From NCBI GenBank assembly GCA_963693305.1, contig OY855910.1, forward strand, positions 20,118,362 through 20,182,361: 64,000 nucleotides of DNA, given 5' to 3'. The first letter of the stretch is position 1, and the number at the start of each line of letters is the position of its first letter. Of the stretch, positions 35,112 to 45,774 are shown piece after piece. Origin of the DNA: Meandrina meandrites. Its lineage: Eukaryota; Cnidaria; Anthozoa; Scleractinia; Meandrinidae. Made by a program: the position numbers and the translations under genes. The notes under the pieces were generated by a model. It was not told the DNA's origin. It ran no database searches and worked only from the letters and a program-made list of their open reading frames with translations.

Positions 35112-35154
35112 TACTATATTTCGGCTGGCCAAACCAGCCTTCTTCAGGTACAAT
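35112..35154 (-). ncRNA. Hammerhead-like motif, left arm
   Basis: Mirror copy of the motif at 35256-35298, on the opposite strand, with the same stems and core. Confidence 0.5.
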
Positions 35155-35255
35155 GGGAAATTACACTGTCAATTTCATTACCTTTACGTATTTCCGGTAT
35201 TACGCAAAATACCGCAATCACTACATATAAAACCCTTCCCAATGTAATTTCCCAT

Positions 35256-35298
35256 TGTACCTGAAGAAGGCTGGTTTGGCCAGCCGAAATATAGTACA
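35256..35298 (+). ncRNA. Hammerhead-like motif, right arm
   Basis: UGUAC (35256-35260), CUGAAGA, extra A, GGCUGG paired with CCAGCC (35269-35274 and 35280-35285), GAAA (35286-35289), UAUA, then GUACA (35294-35298) pairing with UGUAC. AUAU (35289-35292) is self-complementary. The core has A where U7 is usual; position 7 is the tolerant one in hammerheads. Confidence 0.5.
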
Positions 35299-35354
35299 CA
35301 AATTTAACACCTTTCTACGTTGTATCGGTTTCTGCTTTTTTATAGTCTTCATTT

Positions 35355-35828
35355 TTCTATTTTAAACCGATCAGATCATTATTGATCCAACGTATACCAG
35401 TAGGATCATCGTCCACGGTTGCTTGCTTGTTTAAACACTTTTGTAAAAATACTGCATGGGAGCATTGTTGTTCGTCTTTGTTGAAGCAATTTGTTCGGAA
35501 GCTTTCCTTCGCTTTATTATTTTTCTCACAGTTGTGTTAAATATCAAACAACCGATGTTGTCATGTTTGATTTGCCGATTCTCCTGCAGGCGACTAGAAC
35601 TTAAAATAGATCTTTCGCAACCACAAACCTGCGGGACGCCAGAACAAGCGTATACTAAAGTCAGTACAGTTGGCCTGGTTCTGATATCATGATAAGAGGA
35701 AGATTATTCGTCCTAAACTCTACAGTCACAACAAGAGTCTTGGGTTTTTGAGCGCAGTTGCCAATGGCTTTGCTGAATTGTATAAAGTTAGTACGGCTAA
35801 TTATATTGATGTTGTGTGATGATGCATG
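35355..35828. other. Non-coding, nothing recognised
   Basis: The open frame 35456-35692 has no recognised domain. Confidence 0.4.
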
Positions 35829-36549
35829 TAACGGCAGCAGCAATGTTACCATTTCTCATCAAGATAGGCTCAATTGAGGTAAGAAATAGTTTCGCTTATT
35901 TAACAAGCTATCTATTATTCCAGTTTAACGAAAGATTTTTCTCGATGGTGATATATAAACGGATATTTTTGTCGCGTGCATTGTCAGATCTCGCCAAACC
36001 GCCAGATGTAATGCAGCAATTCAAAATAAATATGTCCTAAACACGTTCGTTAGAAGATTTATGTTGATTTTAAAACATGATAAGCGATTTCCCTCGGATA
36101 TCTGGGAGTTAACAGATTACCTGACGGGAGATTAGGGCCAAAGTTGGACTTTTCTGGATCAATGTTTGTGATAATGATCGCAGCACGAAAGGTCAAAGTG
36201 TCACGTAATTAGCTCAAGTGTCATGTTTTCAAGTCGCTGTCAAATGTTTCCATTTTATTTACCCAAGCTGGTTTTTCGATAAAAGCTAAGATGAAGTGAT
36301 ACTTTTACTCGGAAAAATAGTTTTGACAGATAAATCCATGTACCAGGTTGATTTTTTGCCCCACGAATTTGACCTAAATTTTGACATGACACAATATTGT
36401 CAAAGTGTATAATTTTGAAAATTTGATAAAAATTCAGGTTCAAATGTCTTTCGGTTCTGACAGCGCTAAACTACTGTTAAAATATGATATTTTAATAACA
36501 TGTATCAGCCTTGCCTGCTGCGGATGTTATTTTGTCTTGCTCGCATTTG
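35829..36549. repeat. Right outer arm of the 16-37 kb palindrome
   Basis: Inverse of 27413-28130. It runs without a break into the terminal arm 36550-36751, unlike the left side. Confidence 0.88.
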
Positions 36550-36820
36550 AAAAAAGTGGAATTTTAGGGCCGATCTTGGCACTTCAAGCGGCCAAATACG
36601 AAAAGCCGTCTCGTGAAAAAAAAAAAATCGAAGCAACCTCAAAGTTACATTTTTGAAACTAGTTAGTAAAAGCCTTTATCCTGGCAAAGTTCGAGAAAAT
36701 CGAATTTTTCTATCCTGCATAGGTTTAGGTGATCCTTAGGGCAAGCCGCTCTTAAGTGTTAATCCGCAGATAATGCGATTTTGTGTCCAAGTTTCCAGCT
36801 AGAATAGCGCACCAAATTAA

Positions 36821-37131
36821 GGAGGCTCACAACGCTTTCCAGCAATTTCAAGCTCTTAAACTTTGATGGGCAAGTACTACAAATATTTATCAGTTGCTGC
36901 TACAATAATGATATCGAACAAATGTCCAATCATTGCTTAATAAGTTGTGGTCATTTTCATGACGTCATTGGTTACTATAGCAACAGTTTTACCTGTTAAA
37001 ACACCCTTAATTTTCCCTTCAAGTGCTTATAACTCAAAAACGAGTCCGGTGACCCCCATTCTTTATTATTGAATAATGATTGGCATGTTAAGATGTTAAA
37101 AAAATTTCCCCAGAGCGGTTTCAGAGCCACC
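36821..37131. mobile_element. TTAA-flanked MITE, 311 bp
   Basis: TTAA at 36817-36820 and 37132-37135. The termini GGAGGCTC and GAGCCACC are near-inverse. It is related over its length to 51930-52257, including the shared word CTTATAACTCAAAAACGAG. Confidence 0.75.
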
Positions 37132-37139
37132 TTAAATTT

Positions 37140-38720
37140 TCGAAAATTTTTTTCTCACTTTTTCAAAAATAAAGTTTGCGTGTTTTTTCGCGTGTTTCAT
37201 CAAAGTGTGGTGATAGAGGTGCCATTAATGTCTTGCTGCTGGCTTGATTCGAACTCAATGTTCATGATAGTCGGTGTGATAAATCAAGAAGACATAATGT
37301 AACTGGCTGTGGTGTTTGTTTGGTACAGAAGTGATTCGTTTTTGTTTAATTCATCTTGAAAGTTGTGGCAAATTTAAGCCCTGACATTGGTCGTTATGAG
37401 TGCTCGTTCGGGTGAACCAAAAATCCTTAAAAACTCGGGAAAAATAAATGAACTGGTCAAGCGGATTGTGGTTTTAGTATAAGTACATGAAAATCTTGCA
37501 ACACACAAGAAATAATCGAAATCTATTTTTCATGCCACATCGACCAGAACGCTTTTACTGAGACCGTCTCTTAACTATCACTACATTTTGGGTAGCCTCT
37601 GTCCTCCTTCATCACAGTGAAAAATGCTGCTTACAATGTACAGTAGCTCATGCAAAACGTGTTTGAACACGCTGTTAAGTTTAGATTCTAAGTGGAGGAG
37701 TGTAGGCACGTAGAGAGGCCTTCTTTAATTTACTGCATTTGAATCCACCATTATCTCTTGGTGAAAGCTGTAATTTTTTGTGTTCAAGTATCGTGGGTGG
37801 ATGTTCGGCATGTTTGTAATCACTGAATCTCTATTACAAGCACAGCCAGGATCACGTTCAGCTCTGTGTGAGCTCCAAGATTGTTCACTTTCACCTATGT
37901 AAATAAACGAACAGTTGTTGGATTTGACCCTGTTAACTATTCTTCTTCTATGGTGTTCTTGTGGTCAGTTCTTGAAGATCTTGCTGAGCGTTGTTCTAAT
38001 CGATTTAGAAGCTTCATAATTTCAATCTGTAAACAATGGAGGCGTTTTGACCAGTTACATCATGTTCTAACTGTTCCAAATAACAAGAAAACAACTAAAA
38101 ATGTATTTCGATGATAGCTATCTCTGTAAATGTGTATAAAGGAAGGGACGATATTTGTTGCTCTTGATTACTGTACAGAATTTTGTAAATTTAATACTAA
38201 AACACAAAACCCAAAACCAGACCTTTAAACATGCGATGCTTTACGTTTTTTCTTGCCAACATAAATAAGTCAGAAAGCCAGAGGTAAACAATAGAAACAA
38301 ATATTTTTCATTTCCTTGCAACAAACTGATTCCTTCTCCAAAGACATCTCTACACAAACACCATGACGTACTTCTCAAACTAAGCCCGGTGAATTTCTGG
38401 ACTAAAATTAAACCTCCCTTTCTTCCTGCTCATTATTTGTTGGTACTTCAACATTCAAAAAAATACTCTGGCTCCAGCTAAAAAGATATCATTTACCAAT
38501 TATATGGTTTTAAAAATGGACAAAGAGAAATGTTTATCAGGGAGAATTTCACTAAAGGAGCCGCAAAACATCATCAATCCCACAACTCATTGCGTAGTTC
38601 AAAGATGGCTTGGACTTGCAAATATCTCGAAGCCGTAAAAGTGCGTTGTTTGTCGTCACTTTACAGAAAAATGACAGCAATGTGCACAATATTATCAGTT
38701 TATATGGATTATATGACTGA
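37140..38720. other. Intronic, nothing recognised
   Basis: AT-rich. Open frames at 37881-38114 and 38530-38733 were read without finding a domain. Confidence 0.45.
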
Positions 38721-39313
38721 TTATAAAACATAGGCACGCTAAATGTGCAGGAGTTATTTTTTCAACTGATTGGGTGGCTTGGGTAAGACTGGGAGTTAGT
38801 CCTGTTGGGATGGTTTATTTCATGGGTTGAGCTATTTGTGCATGGTGCATCATAACTACATAGCCCCTTTTTGGGAAAAAAAATTTACGTGCAATTTGTT
38901 ACGTCAAAACTGTTTCGTTCAATAGTAAATTTTTATCATTTAAAAATACAAGAACTAATTTAATTGTCAAAATGTCACGAAAAGCTTATTCTGTTAGCGC
39001 TTATTTTGTTGCTAGCTTTTTTACAACCGTAACGCGATACTTTTGTTTGTTACAGGATACTTTTGTGTTTTTGTCACACTGTAAAACGATACCTTTGTTT
39101 TTTTTAAAACACATGTAACATGACACTTTTGTTTATCTCACTTTTGTAACATGACACTTTTGTTTTTCTTGAAAAGACCATGTCTCCATTGAGTAAAAAA
39201 GTAATAAACGAACTAATAAACGAACTAAATCAAAAACTATATTTTTAGGAAAAGGTCTTGATGACAGCAGACACGTAACGATTTTAAGAAAAACGACTAA
39301 TTTTTTAAGTTTA

Positions 39314-39352
39314 CAAGACATGTTTCGACAGAGCTTCTGTCATCTTCAGTTG
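39314..39352 (-). ncRNA. Hammerhead-like motif in the inverted Penelope piece
   Basis: Mirror copy of the motif at 40870-40908, identical in core and stems. Confidence 0.45.
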
Positions 39353-39626
39353 AACGGTTTACAAAGCATGGAAAGTTGAATAATAAGTAGACGAAAATGC
39401 TAATTAAGACAAATAGTAACAACAGAACTTGAAAATGCGTGAATTAAAAGGATAATTTTAGATTAACATGGTGTAATTGTTGATTGAGGCAAGGTTGTTC
39501 TTTTTGAATATGGATAGCCTCCTTTATCTTGAGTTGAAAGCTGGTAGTGGCGTGATCTAAAATATGAAAACAGTCTATTGTACATAAGGCGCGACAAGGT
39601 TCCGAATTCTGAAGATCCAGAAAGGG

Positions 39627-39940
39627 TTGGGGTGCCTAGAGTTAATGTAGCCAAAAAATATAACAGCATCGTGCTGTTATATTTTTTGACTACATTACTA
39701 TCAAACTCAGAAAACCGTGAACACCTGAAATATTTCAGGAATGTTGATTGTCTAGTGCCCAATCAAAATAAAGTTCAGGACACACAAGCAAACCTCAAAA
39801 CCACAAACTAATAACCGTTGCTATTTGTGGTTTAGTTTTCTCACGCCTGATTGGCTTTTTCCTTGCAACACAATAACATTCCATTAATATTTCTGGTGTT
39901 CACGGTTTTCTGAGTTTCGCAGTAACTCTAGGCACCCCAA
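39627..39940. mobile_element. MITE, 314 bp, with 18-bp inverted termini
   Basis: TTGGGGTGCCTAGAGTTA (39627-39644) and its exact inverse (39923-39940). An inner inverted pair, CTCAGAAAACCGTGAACACC, and a hairpin at 39653-39688 are also present. No clear target duplication. Confidence 0.8.
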
Positions 39941-39941
39941 C

Positions 39942-40778
39942 ATAAGGTTTACTATGGAAAAAGAACTTAATCGCAAATTACCCTTTCTGGATGTTCTTAT
40001 TGATAATAGTGATACTAATTCTCTTCTAACTAGAGTTTACCGCAAGAAAACCTTTACTGGGTTATTAACTAATTATTTTAGCTTTACCTCGTACTCATAC
40101 AAAGTAGGTCTCATTAGGACTCTTGTTGACAGGGCCTACAAAATCAATAACACCTGGTTGGGGTTACACGAGGAAATAACCAAACTTACTGAAATTCTCA
40201 AAAAGAACCTTTTCCCTGCCCATTTAATTGAAAAAGTGGTTAACCGTTACATAACTGGGACCCATAGCAATCGTTGTCCCCGAGTCTCCCTCCCTACCAC
40301 TTCGCCCACATTTTACTTTAAGCTGCCGTACATAGGCCATTGTTCTGTTGTCACTCAAAAAAAGATTCGACACTTAATCAAGTGCTATTGTAATAACTTA
40401 GACATCAAATTAGTTTTTTCTTCCTTTAAGATCAGCAACTTTTTTGGTGTGAAAGACCCTATCCCCGGGGGGCTTCATTCGCGTGTGGTTTACAAGTTTA
40501 CCTGTGCGTGCTGTAATGCCTGTTATGTCGGCGAAACCACCTGACATTTTTTCACACGCGTACGTGAGCACTTAGCCGTAGATAAGGCCTCTCATATCTT
40601 CAAACATCTTCAGAATTCGGAACGTTGTCGCGCCTTATGTACAATAGACTGTTTTCATATTTTAGATCACGCCACTACCAGCTTTCAACTCAAGATACAG
40701 GAGGCTATCCATATTCAAAAAGAACAACCTTGCCTCAATCAACAATTACACCATGTTAATCTAAAATTATCCTTTTAA
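39942..40778 (+). pseudogene. Penelope RT C-terminus and GIY-YIG endonuclease
   Basis: The frame reads RFTMEKELNRKLPFLDVLI, then VYRKKTFTGLLTNY and GLIRTLVDRAYKI, all standard Penelope RT C-terminal blocks. The GIY-YIG nuclease follows: VVYKFTCACCNACYVGETT near 40485-40541, then a TGA stop at 40542-40544 where the family has arginine, then HFFTRVREHL and a final LHHVNLKLSF ending at 40778. The cysteine pair before the Y-V-G core fits the zinc-finger-like insert known in Penelope nucleases. The RT catalytic part is missing (5' truncation). One nonsense change otherwise separates an intact frame. Confidence 0.88.
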
Positions 40779-40869
40779 TTCATGCATTTTCACGTTCTGT
40801 TGTTACTATTTGTCTTAATTAGCATTTTCGTCTACTTATTATTCAACTTTCCATGCTTTGTAAACCATT

Positions 40870-40908
40870 CAACTGAAGATGACAGAAGCTCTGTCGAAAC
40901 ATGTCTTG
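40870..40908 (+). ncRNA. Hammerhead-like motif at the Penelope 3' end
   Basis: CAA (40870-40872), CUGAAGA, extra U, GACAG paired with CUGUC (40881-40885 and 40891-40895), GAAA, then CAUGUC and UUG (40906-40908) pairing with CAA. ACAUGU (40899-40904) is self-complementary, so stem III could form between two copies. Stem I is only three pairs. Confidence 0.45.
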
Positions 40909-41559
40909 TAAACTTAAAAAATTAGTCGTTTTTCTTAAAATTTTTAGGAAAGCTTTTAAAGGGTAGTACACCTGGAGTATTTGTTTGCTGTCTTAAACAA
41001 ACAGGAACAAGAACTAATTAATTTTAGTTATCAAACTGTCACGGAATGACATGCTCTTATTCTAGCCTGTTGCCACTATCGATCGTGGTTAATTTTAAAA
41101 GCAAAACCATTTTAAAGTAAATACCCATACCGGTTAATTAAATGTCTAAACGTGGTGTGTTTAAGGTAAAAACATAAACGCTACTTGCCCGAGTCAGTGA
41201 ATCAAGCAAGACGCTAAAGAGACTAATTAAATTAATTGCGGTTTTCAGTTGGCGACACGGAGTCTCAAGCAATATTGAATTTAGGAAGTTTCCTTGTCAC
41301 AAACTCTTAAAGCAAGTGGCCACAACACATTCTGAAGAAGATTCCTTGCCATTTTTATGACTTTTTGTAAACACAGTATTAACATCACAATGAGAACATT
41401 ATTCTTCAAATCTATGGTCAGTGAAACTAGCCTGTCCTAAACGAACGCTCGAATAACAGTTTAGTGTTGGGTCTTTTGCTGGGGGCGTGTGCGTTGTAAG
41501 CAGGCGAGCGTTTCAAATCCGGCGTTAATTCACAACTCACCGATTCTCTGTTGAATGTA

Positions 41560-42107
41560 CAATGATGACGCGAGTGACATACGGGGCCTTAACAAACTCG
41601 TACCCAGGGCCTGGCGCTAATCATGCATAACATAACATTGTTGCATCAGGTAACAATAGGTGCCACAAAAATGCATGGAAATATAATGCCATGTGAAATT
41701 TCCACAAAAAGGCCCGAAGAGCCAGAAATTCTGTTGAAATTAATTTACATTATTTTTGCACAATACATGTACTGTACAAATCCCTCCTCTCTATAATCAA
41801 TTCCACTATATTTTTTTCTAAAACATGGAAAGAGCAGACTAGACCCAGGCCCACTCTGCATCACGAAGCAGCGGCCCGTTTCATTGCCCTGTCCTGCTAT
41901 GATATAAAGCCCTCTGATTTGATATTTACCCCTGACGTCACATCTGTTTGGCAAAGGAAAAATGCAAATTGCAACTCAGAATAAAATAAAATAAAATAAA
42001 ATTTTTGTTTCCATATAAATATTATATTTTCTTTCACTGGTTTTGTTTGGGTCATTCTTAAAACTCATTGGTACCTAGAGAACTTTAAGTAATAGATCAA
42101 AAACGAG
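41560..42107. other. Intronic, nothing recognised; short AAAAT repeat
   Basis: An (AAAAT)n run at about 41981-42003. The minus-strand open frame 41745-41954 has no known domain. Confidence 0.45.
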
Positions 42108-42235
42108 TGCGAGTTTTTCATCAGGGGTTCCAAACACCGAGAAACAGATGAAAGCACGACGCAGAAGGCGGAGTGCTTTTATTGTTTCGAGGTGTTTGGA
42201 ACCCCTGATGAAAAACGAAGCACGAGTTTTTGAGC
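42108..42235. repeat. Hairpin MITE, about 128 bp
   Basis: The arm GTTTTTCATCAGGGGTTCCA continues AACACC and is mirrored at the other end. The loop of roughly 40 bases is around 42155-42190. Confidence 0.8.
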
Positions 42236-42410
42236 TGGCTTCTCAAACTAGCATGAGAATTTTTTTCGAAGAATAGGTAATTAGTAGGCGTGCTCAATAG
42301 GCTATTGTCTGTTTTTTATTCATATGGTAAATGAAATGAATATTTTATATGCGGCCATGTGGGCAAGTTTTAAAGGTTGAATTTTTAATAAACTAACATT
42401 ATGCCGCGTG

Positions 42411-42823
42411 ATGGAGATCGAGTCCAGATCAGAACGTTTTCGAGTTCCAAAAACCTCTTCTCAAGAAAATGTTTTGGTGAATGATGCTGTTCCAGCTTCA
42501 ACTAAGTATAAAAACAAGTGGGCTGTGAACATTTTTGCCGAATGGCAGAGGTTGAGAGAGGTTAAAGTTCCGGTATTAGATTGTGGCGGTCTCTTCAAGG
42601 ACTACGATTTACACAAGGTTACCGCTGTGAGTGTAGATATTGCTGGAATGGACGCTCTGTCGCTGAACTATTGGTTGTCAAAATTTGTGATGGAGGTAGC
42701 TAAAAAGTCCGGTGAAAGATACCCTCCCAAGTCTGTTTATGGTATCATTTGTGCCCTCAAGCGTTATTTGGAGGAGAAAAATGGATCAGAAGCTTTGAAT
42801 CCTCTGGACGCTAGTGACAAAAG
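42411..42823 (+). CDS. Crypton-like (DUF3504/ZMYM2-type) N-terminal exon
   Basis: Open from ATG at 42411: ESRSERFRVPKTSS, then STKYKNKWAVNIFAEWQRLR, LSLNYWLSKFVMEVAKKSGE and KSVYGIICALKRYLEE. This is the N-terminal domain that precedes a tyrosine-recombinase domain in Crypton-derived proteins (ZMYM2, QRICH1, KIAA1958 families). A splice donor GGTACTTG follows DASDKR at 42823. No recombinase exon follows on this strand. The related domain at 47097-48357 is on the other strand, so this is probably an orphan fragment or a rearranged copy. Confidence 0.7.
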
Positions 42824-42829
42824 GTACTT

Positions 42830-44285
42830 GACAACTTTTAGACCGAATTGGTTAGTAATTTAAAATGCACTGTTTCAGACTTAAATTTTGTGTGTTATTT
42901 TTTGAAGGTTTGTCCTTTTTCAAAGTTGCTTAGATGCCGAGATGAAGAATGGCGTTCGAGAAGGAATAATATGTTGCCGTATTGTTGTTGTAAGCAATGA
43001 TTTAAGGGGGAAAAATGCTGTATTTAGAATTATAATTAAGACTGATTAAAATTCAAGTTTCTTGATCAGTGTCTTGATCGGTATGTTCATTGGGTATCAA
43101 CATACATGCACCTGACCCAATTGATGCGAGCTGATTGGGTCATCAGCTTATGAATAATTAATGAGTTTGAGAAGTTAAAATCTTTGGGGGCCTTCAGTTT
43201 TTGCTCATTTGTGGGGAACACATCTTTGGAAAATTGATACCAAAGTTCTAAGCTGTGACCCTGTTCCACTTCAGTTTATAGATAATTTTTTTTTCATATG
43301 CTCAACATCCTGTCACGAGTCGGAGTGCTTGCAGTTTCGAACAGAGGAATGCTGGCGATCTTCTCCACCACCACGGCTGGGCGCACGGGCTGCCCCTTTG
43401 TTTAATTTGACAGATCAGGTAGAAGCCCTACAAAATTTTAGAGGCATAATTTTCGGTGATAAATAAATTATTTCAATATAGCAGATATGTCTATTTGATC
43501 ATTTTAAAGAGAAACAGATTCTTTTTTTTATGTCACTTTTTTAATTACATACCAAAAAGACAATAAAAAAAAACTACAGTCACAGAACGGCCACAAAACA
43601 AACTGACTACTTAAAACATGTGTAATACATAATGTTTCAGTACCAAAGACTACATATTAAAAAAAATCACCTATTTACATGTGACTTGTCTGCTAATTAA
43701 ACATTACATTTTCATTCTTACAATGCTACCATCGATCTATTTGGGTACAGAGATACTACTTTTTAATTCTGTTTTTGTTTTGAGAGCGGTAAGAATAATT
43801 TAGATATCTGCTAAATGGGAAAGTTTGCTGTTCTCTCCTCATTGACATGCAAAGGGAGACAGCATTTAAACAAAATAAATATCGCCCAAAACAAAGAAAA
43901 TAATAGTTTTCTTGTTCAGCAAGGAAAGCTCACATTTTTTATTGGATTTTGCTAGGAGCCTGTTTTTAAGTGAAAGGGGTCTTTCAACATCCAAGCAGGT
44001 CAAAAACTTCCGGTGAGTTTTCAAAGAAAGAGCATAGCTTGCTTGATGAGAGCCACTTTTAATGAGATATCTATTTGTGGAAATTCGTCTATGATGTAGT
44101 TTAAACTATAAAATTAGTAGTTTGGATTCACGAGTGCATAGAAAATTAAAGGCAAACTGTATGATTTATTCCAATCTATCTTATCAACAGCATGTGTCTG
44201 CAGATCGGAAATCCTTTTCTTTGCAGCGCGGTTGCGTGCTGCTCAACAAGTATAGTGTAGGCCAATTTGTAGAAGTCCTTTGACT
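42830..44285. other. Intronic, nothing recognised
   Basis: AT-rich, with short open frames only. A palindromic GATCAGTGTCTTGATC word occurs near 43065. Confidence 0.45.
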
Positions 44286-44289
44286 TAAG

Positions 44290-45640
44290 TAGTGATTCAA
44301 TATTTGACATTTTGAGGAGAAGCAGAGATCTGTTTCACGTTCGACACTGTTGTTACAATGGTGTAGTATTGAAGAGAGTTGACTTGCACAAGATGTTTTT
44401 CTTTGAAAGCCTCGAAAGATAAAAACCTTGAAGATGTCTCATCGAGAAGGTTACTTACTATGTTTACACCTGCAACAGACCAGCTTTTGAAGAAGAAAGG
44501 CTTACCGTTAATATCTATTGTACCATGCATATTGACATACAAGAGAAGGATGGTAGTCTGTGGTTGAAATTGAGATGACATCAACTTTTAATGAGTTCTT
44601 TAGTAAAAGGGTCCTCAATTTCCAAAGTGGCGACATCCTCAGGTGGAGAATAGTGCAGTTGTGGCATGGTTACCTAAGAAAAAATCGAAAGGCAATTTCC
44701 ATTCTCCTTTTTTGTTGGGGTCTAGGTACCTTTGGACCCATTTTGCCTTGGTGTGTGAAAAGGGTGTTTTTGAAACTTTGAATGTCACGCATTTTAAGAG
44801 CCCCCTTAGTATAATCATTTATCATTTCTGTTCTTTTATTTTTGTCACCTTTATCATCCCACAGAAATTTATATTACAAACTATTTATTTCCTTAAGATA
44901 ACTTGGCGTCGGAAGTGGAGATTGAATAGAGGCCAATTGCAAAGCAAGCAGACTCTTAATAAATTTTATTTTCTTGAGAAGTGAAAGCCTTCTGAACTGG
45001 CAATTGTTGATTATTTTGGAAATCTTTTCTTTCTTCTCTTGAAAATTTAACATTGCTGACTCTTCCTTGATGGTGGAAAGCCAGACCCCTAGGGCTCTGA
45101 CTTTGCGGAAAGACCACAATATATTTTTATTTGTTTCTATTGTTCTTCTTTGAAGGCGAAGTGAGCCAATCCAAAGTGCTTCAGTTTTTTCGTAATTGAC
45201 TACAAGACCTGAGAGCTCAGCAAAGGAGTCCAACAAACTAAGGGAGTGTCTAACGGAGTTGTCTGTACCATCTAAAATTAGGGTGGCATCATCTGTGTAT
45301 TGACTAATTTTACATTCTGAATCTGATATGTACATGCCCTCGATCACATCATTGTTTCTGATATAGTATAAACAGGTTTGGTGATAAAGGGCAGTATTGT
45401 TCAACTCCTCTACTGAGTTTAAAAAAAATGAAGGGAAACCATTATTTTGTATGCAACTTAAAATATCATTGTAAAATAGCTTGATCCAAGATTTACAGGT
45501 AATAGACTCTTCGAAGTTGTAGGAGGAGAGTGTTTTCTTAACAAAAGTCCATTCCAGAGTATCAAAGGCTTTTTCGAAGTCAACGACAAGTAACAGACCG
45601 AGGATGTTCTGTTTCTCAATGTAGTCAATCAAGTTGTTAA
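44290..45640 (-). pseudogene. L1/Tx1-clade LINE, RT and downstream part
   Basis: From right to left: motif A, LLLVVDFEKAFDTLEW (about 45590-45545); the SRGV...CPLSP block near 45420 readable only in a second frame; motif C, KISQYTDDATLILDG (about 45310-45270); VNYEKTEALWIGS; and LGVWLS. Then come RT-thumb-type blocks, LLKKIKFIKSLLALQLAS, and a further segment in other frames (TIDINGKPFFFKSWSVAG at about 44520-44460). The catalytic block is YTDD rather than YADD. Two compensating frameshifts lie around 45430-45350, and more lie downstream of 44874. 5'-truncated, dead. Confidence 0.85.
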
Positions 45641-45774
45641 TCAGTCTAGTATTTTCACCGGATAGCAGGCCCTTGCAGGACGCTTTTGGTGAACTATTTT
45701 CAAAAATAATGTTTTTATTGTGAAATCTGCGAAAGTTGGAAATACCACCTGTTCAAACCCTAACACGGAGTAAT

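Larger units (their letters stand above)
35053..35350. mobile_element. Palindrome of two Penelope-type ends
   Basis: Arms GAAGACTATAAAAAAGCAGA and the inverse. Each arm contains a CTGAAGAAGGCTGG...GAAATATA end motif of the Penelope type. The spacer of about 80 bp (35165-35245) is unique. It probably records two Penelope tails in inverse orientation. Confidence 0.7.
16231..36751. mobile_element. TTAA-flanked palindromic composite, 20.5 kb with nested insertions
   Basis: TTAA at 16227-16230 and 36752-36755 flanks termini GAGCGGCTTGCCCTAAGGAT and the inverse. The first 200 bp match as an inverted repeat (16231-16432 and 36550-36751). The right arm then continues directly into 35829-36549, whose left-arm partner lies at 27413-28130. 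The left arm is therefore split by about 11 kb of inserted DNA (16433-27412). Inner arms 28349-29180 and 31248-31992 continue the palindrome. No transposase was identified. Confidence 0.65.
39253..40939 (+). mobile_element. Penelope-like element with inverted partial copy
   Basis: The 12-bp ATTTTTAGGAAA at 39241-39252 and 40940-40951 is a target duplication, and Helentron copy 3 has the site once. The right part (39942-40939) holds the coding end and 3' UTR. The left part (about 39285-39626) is the same 3' end in inverse orientation, about 330 bp; such partial inverted copies are typical of Penelope insertions. A 314-bp MITE sits at their junction. Confidence 0.85.
38726..41552 (-). mobile_element. 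Helentron-like element, copy 4 (reverse, truncated, interrupted)
   Basis: It begins AAACATAGG plus a slightly altered hairpin and subterminal GGAGTTATTTTTTCAA. 38726-39252 and 40952-41552 match copy 3 (17953 back to about 16769) inversely. The end with GAGTTATTTTTT is lost: homology stops near 41552. A Penelope element interrupts it at 39253-40939. Confidence 0.7.

Noticed and set aside
27517..36443. Identical 62-residue frames in both palindrome arms
   Set aside because: Identity follows from the arms being copies; there is no codon-level evidence or domain.
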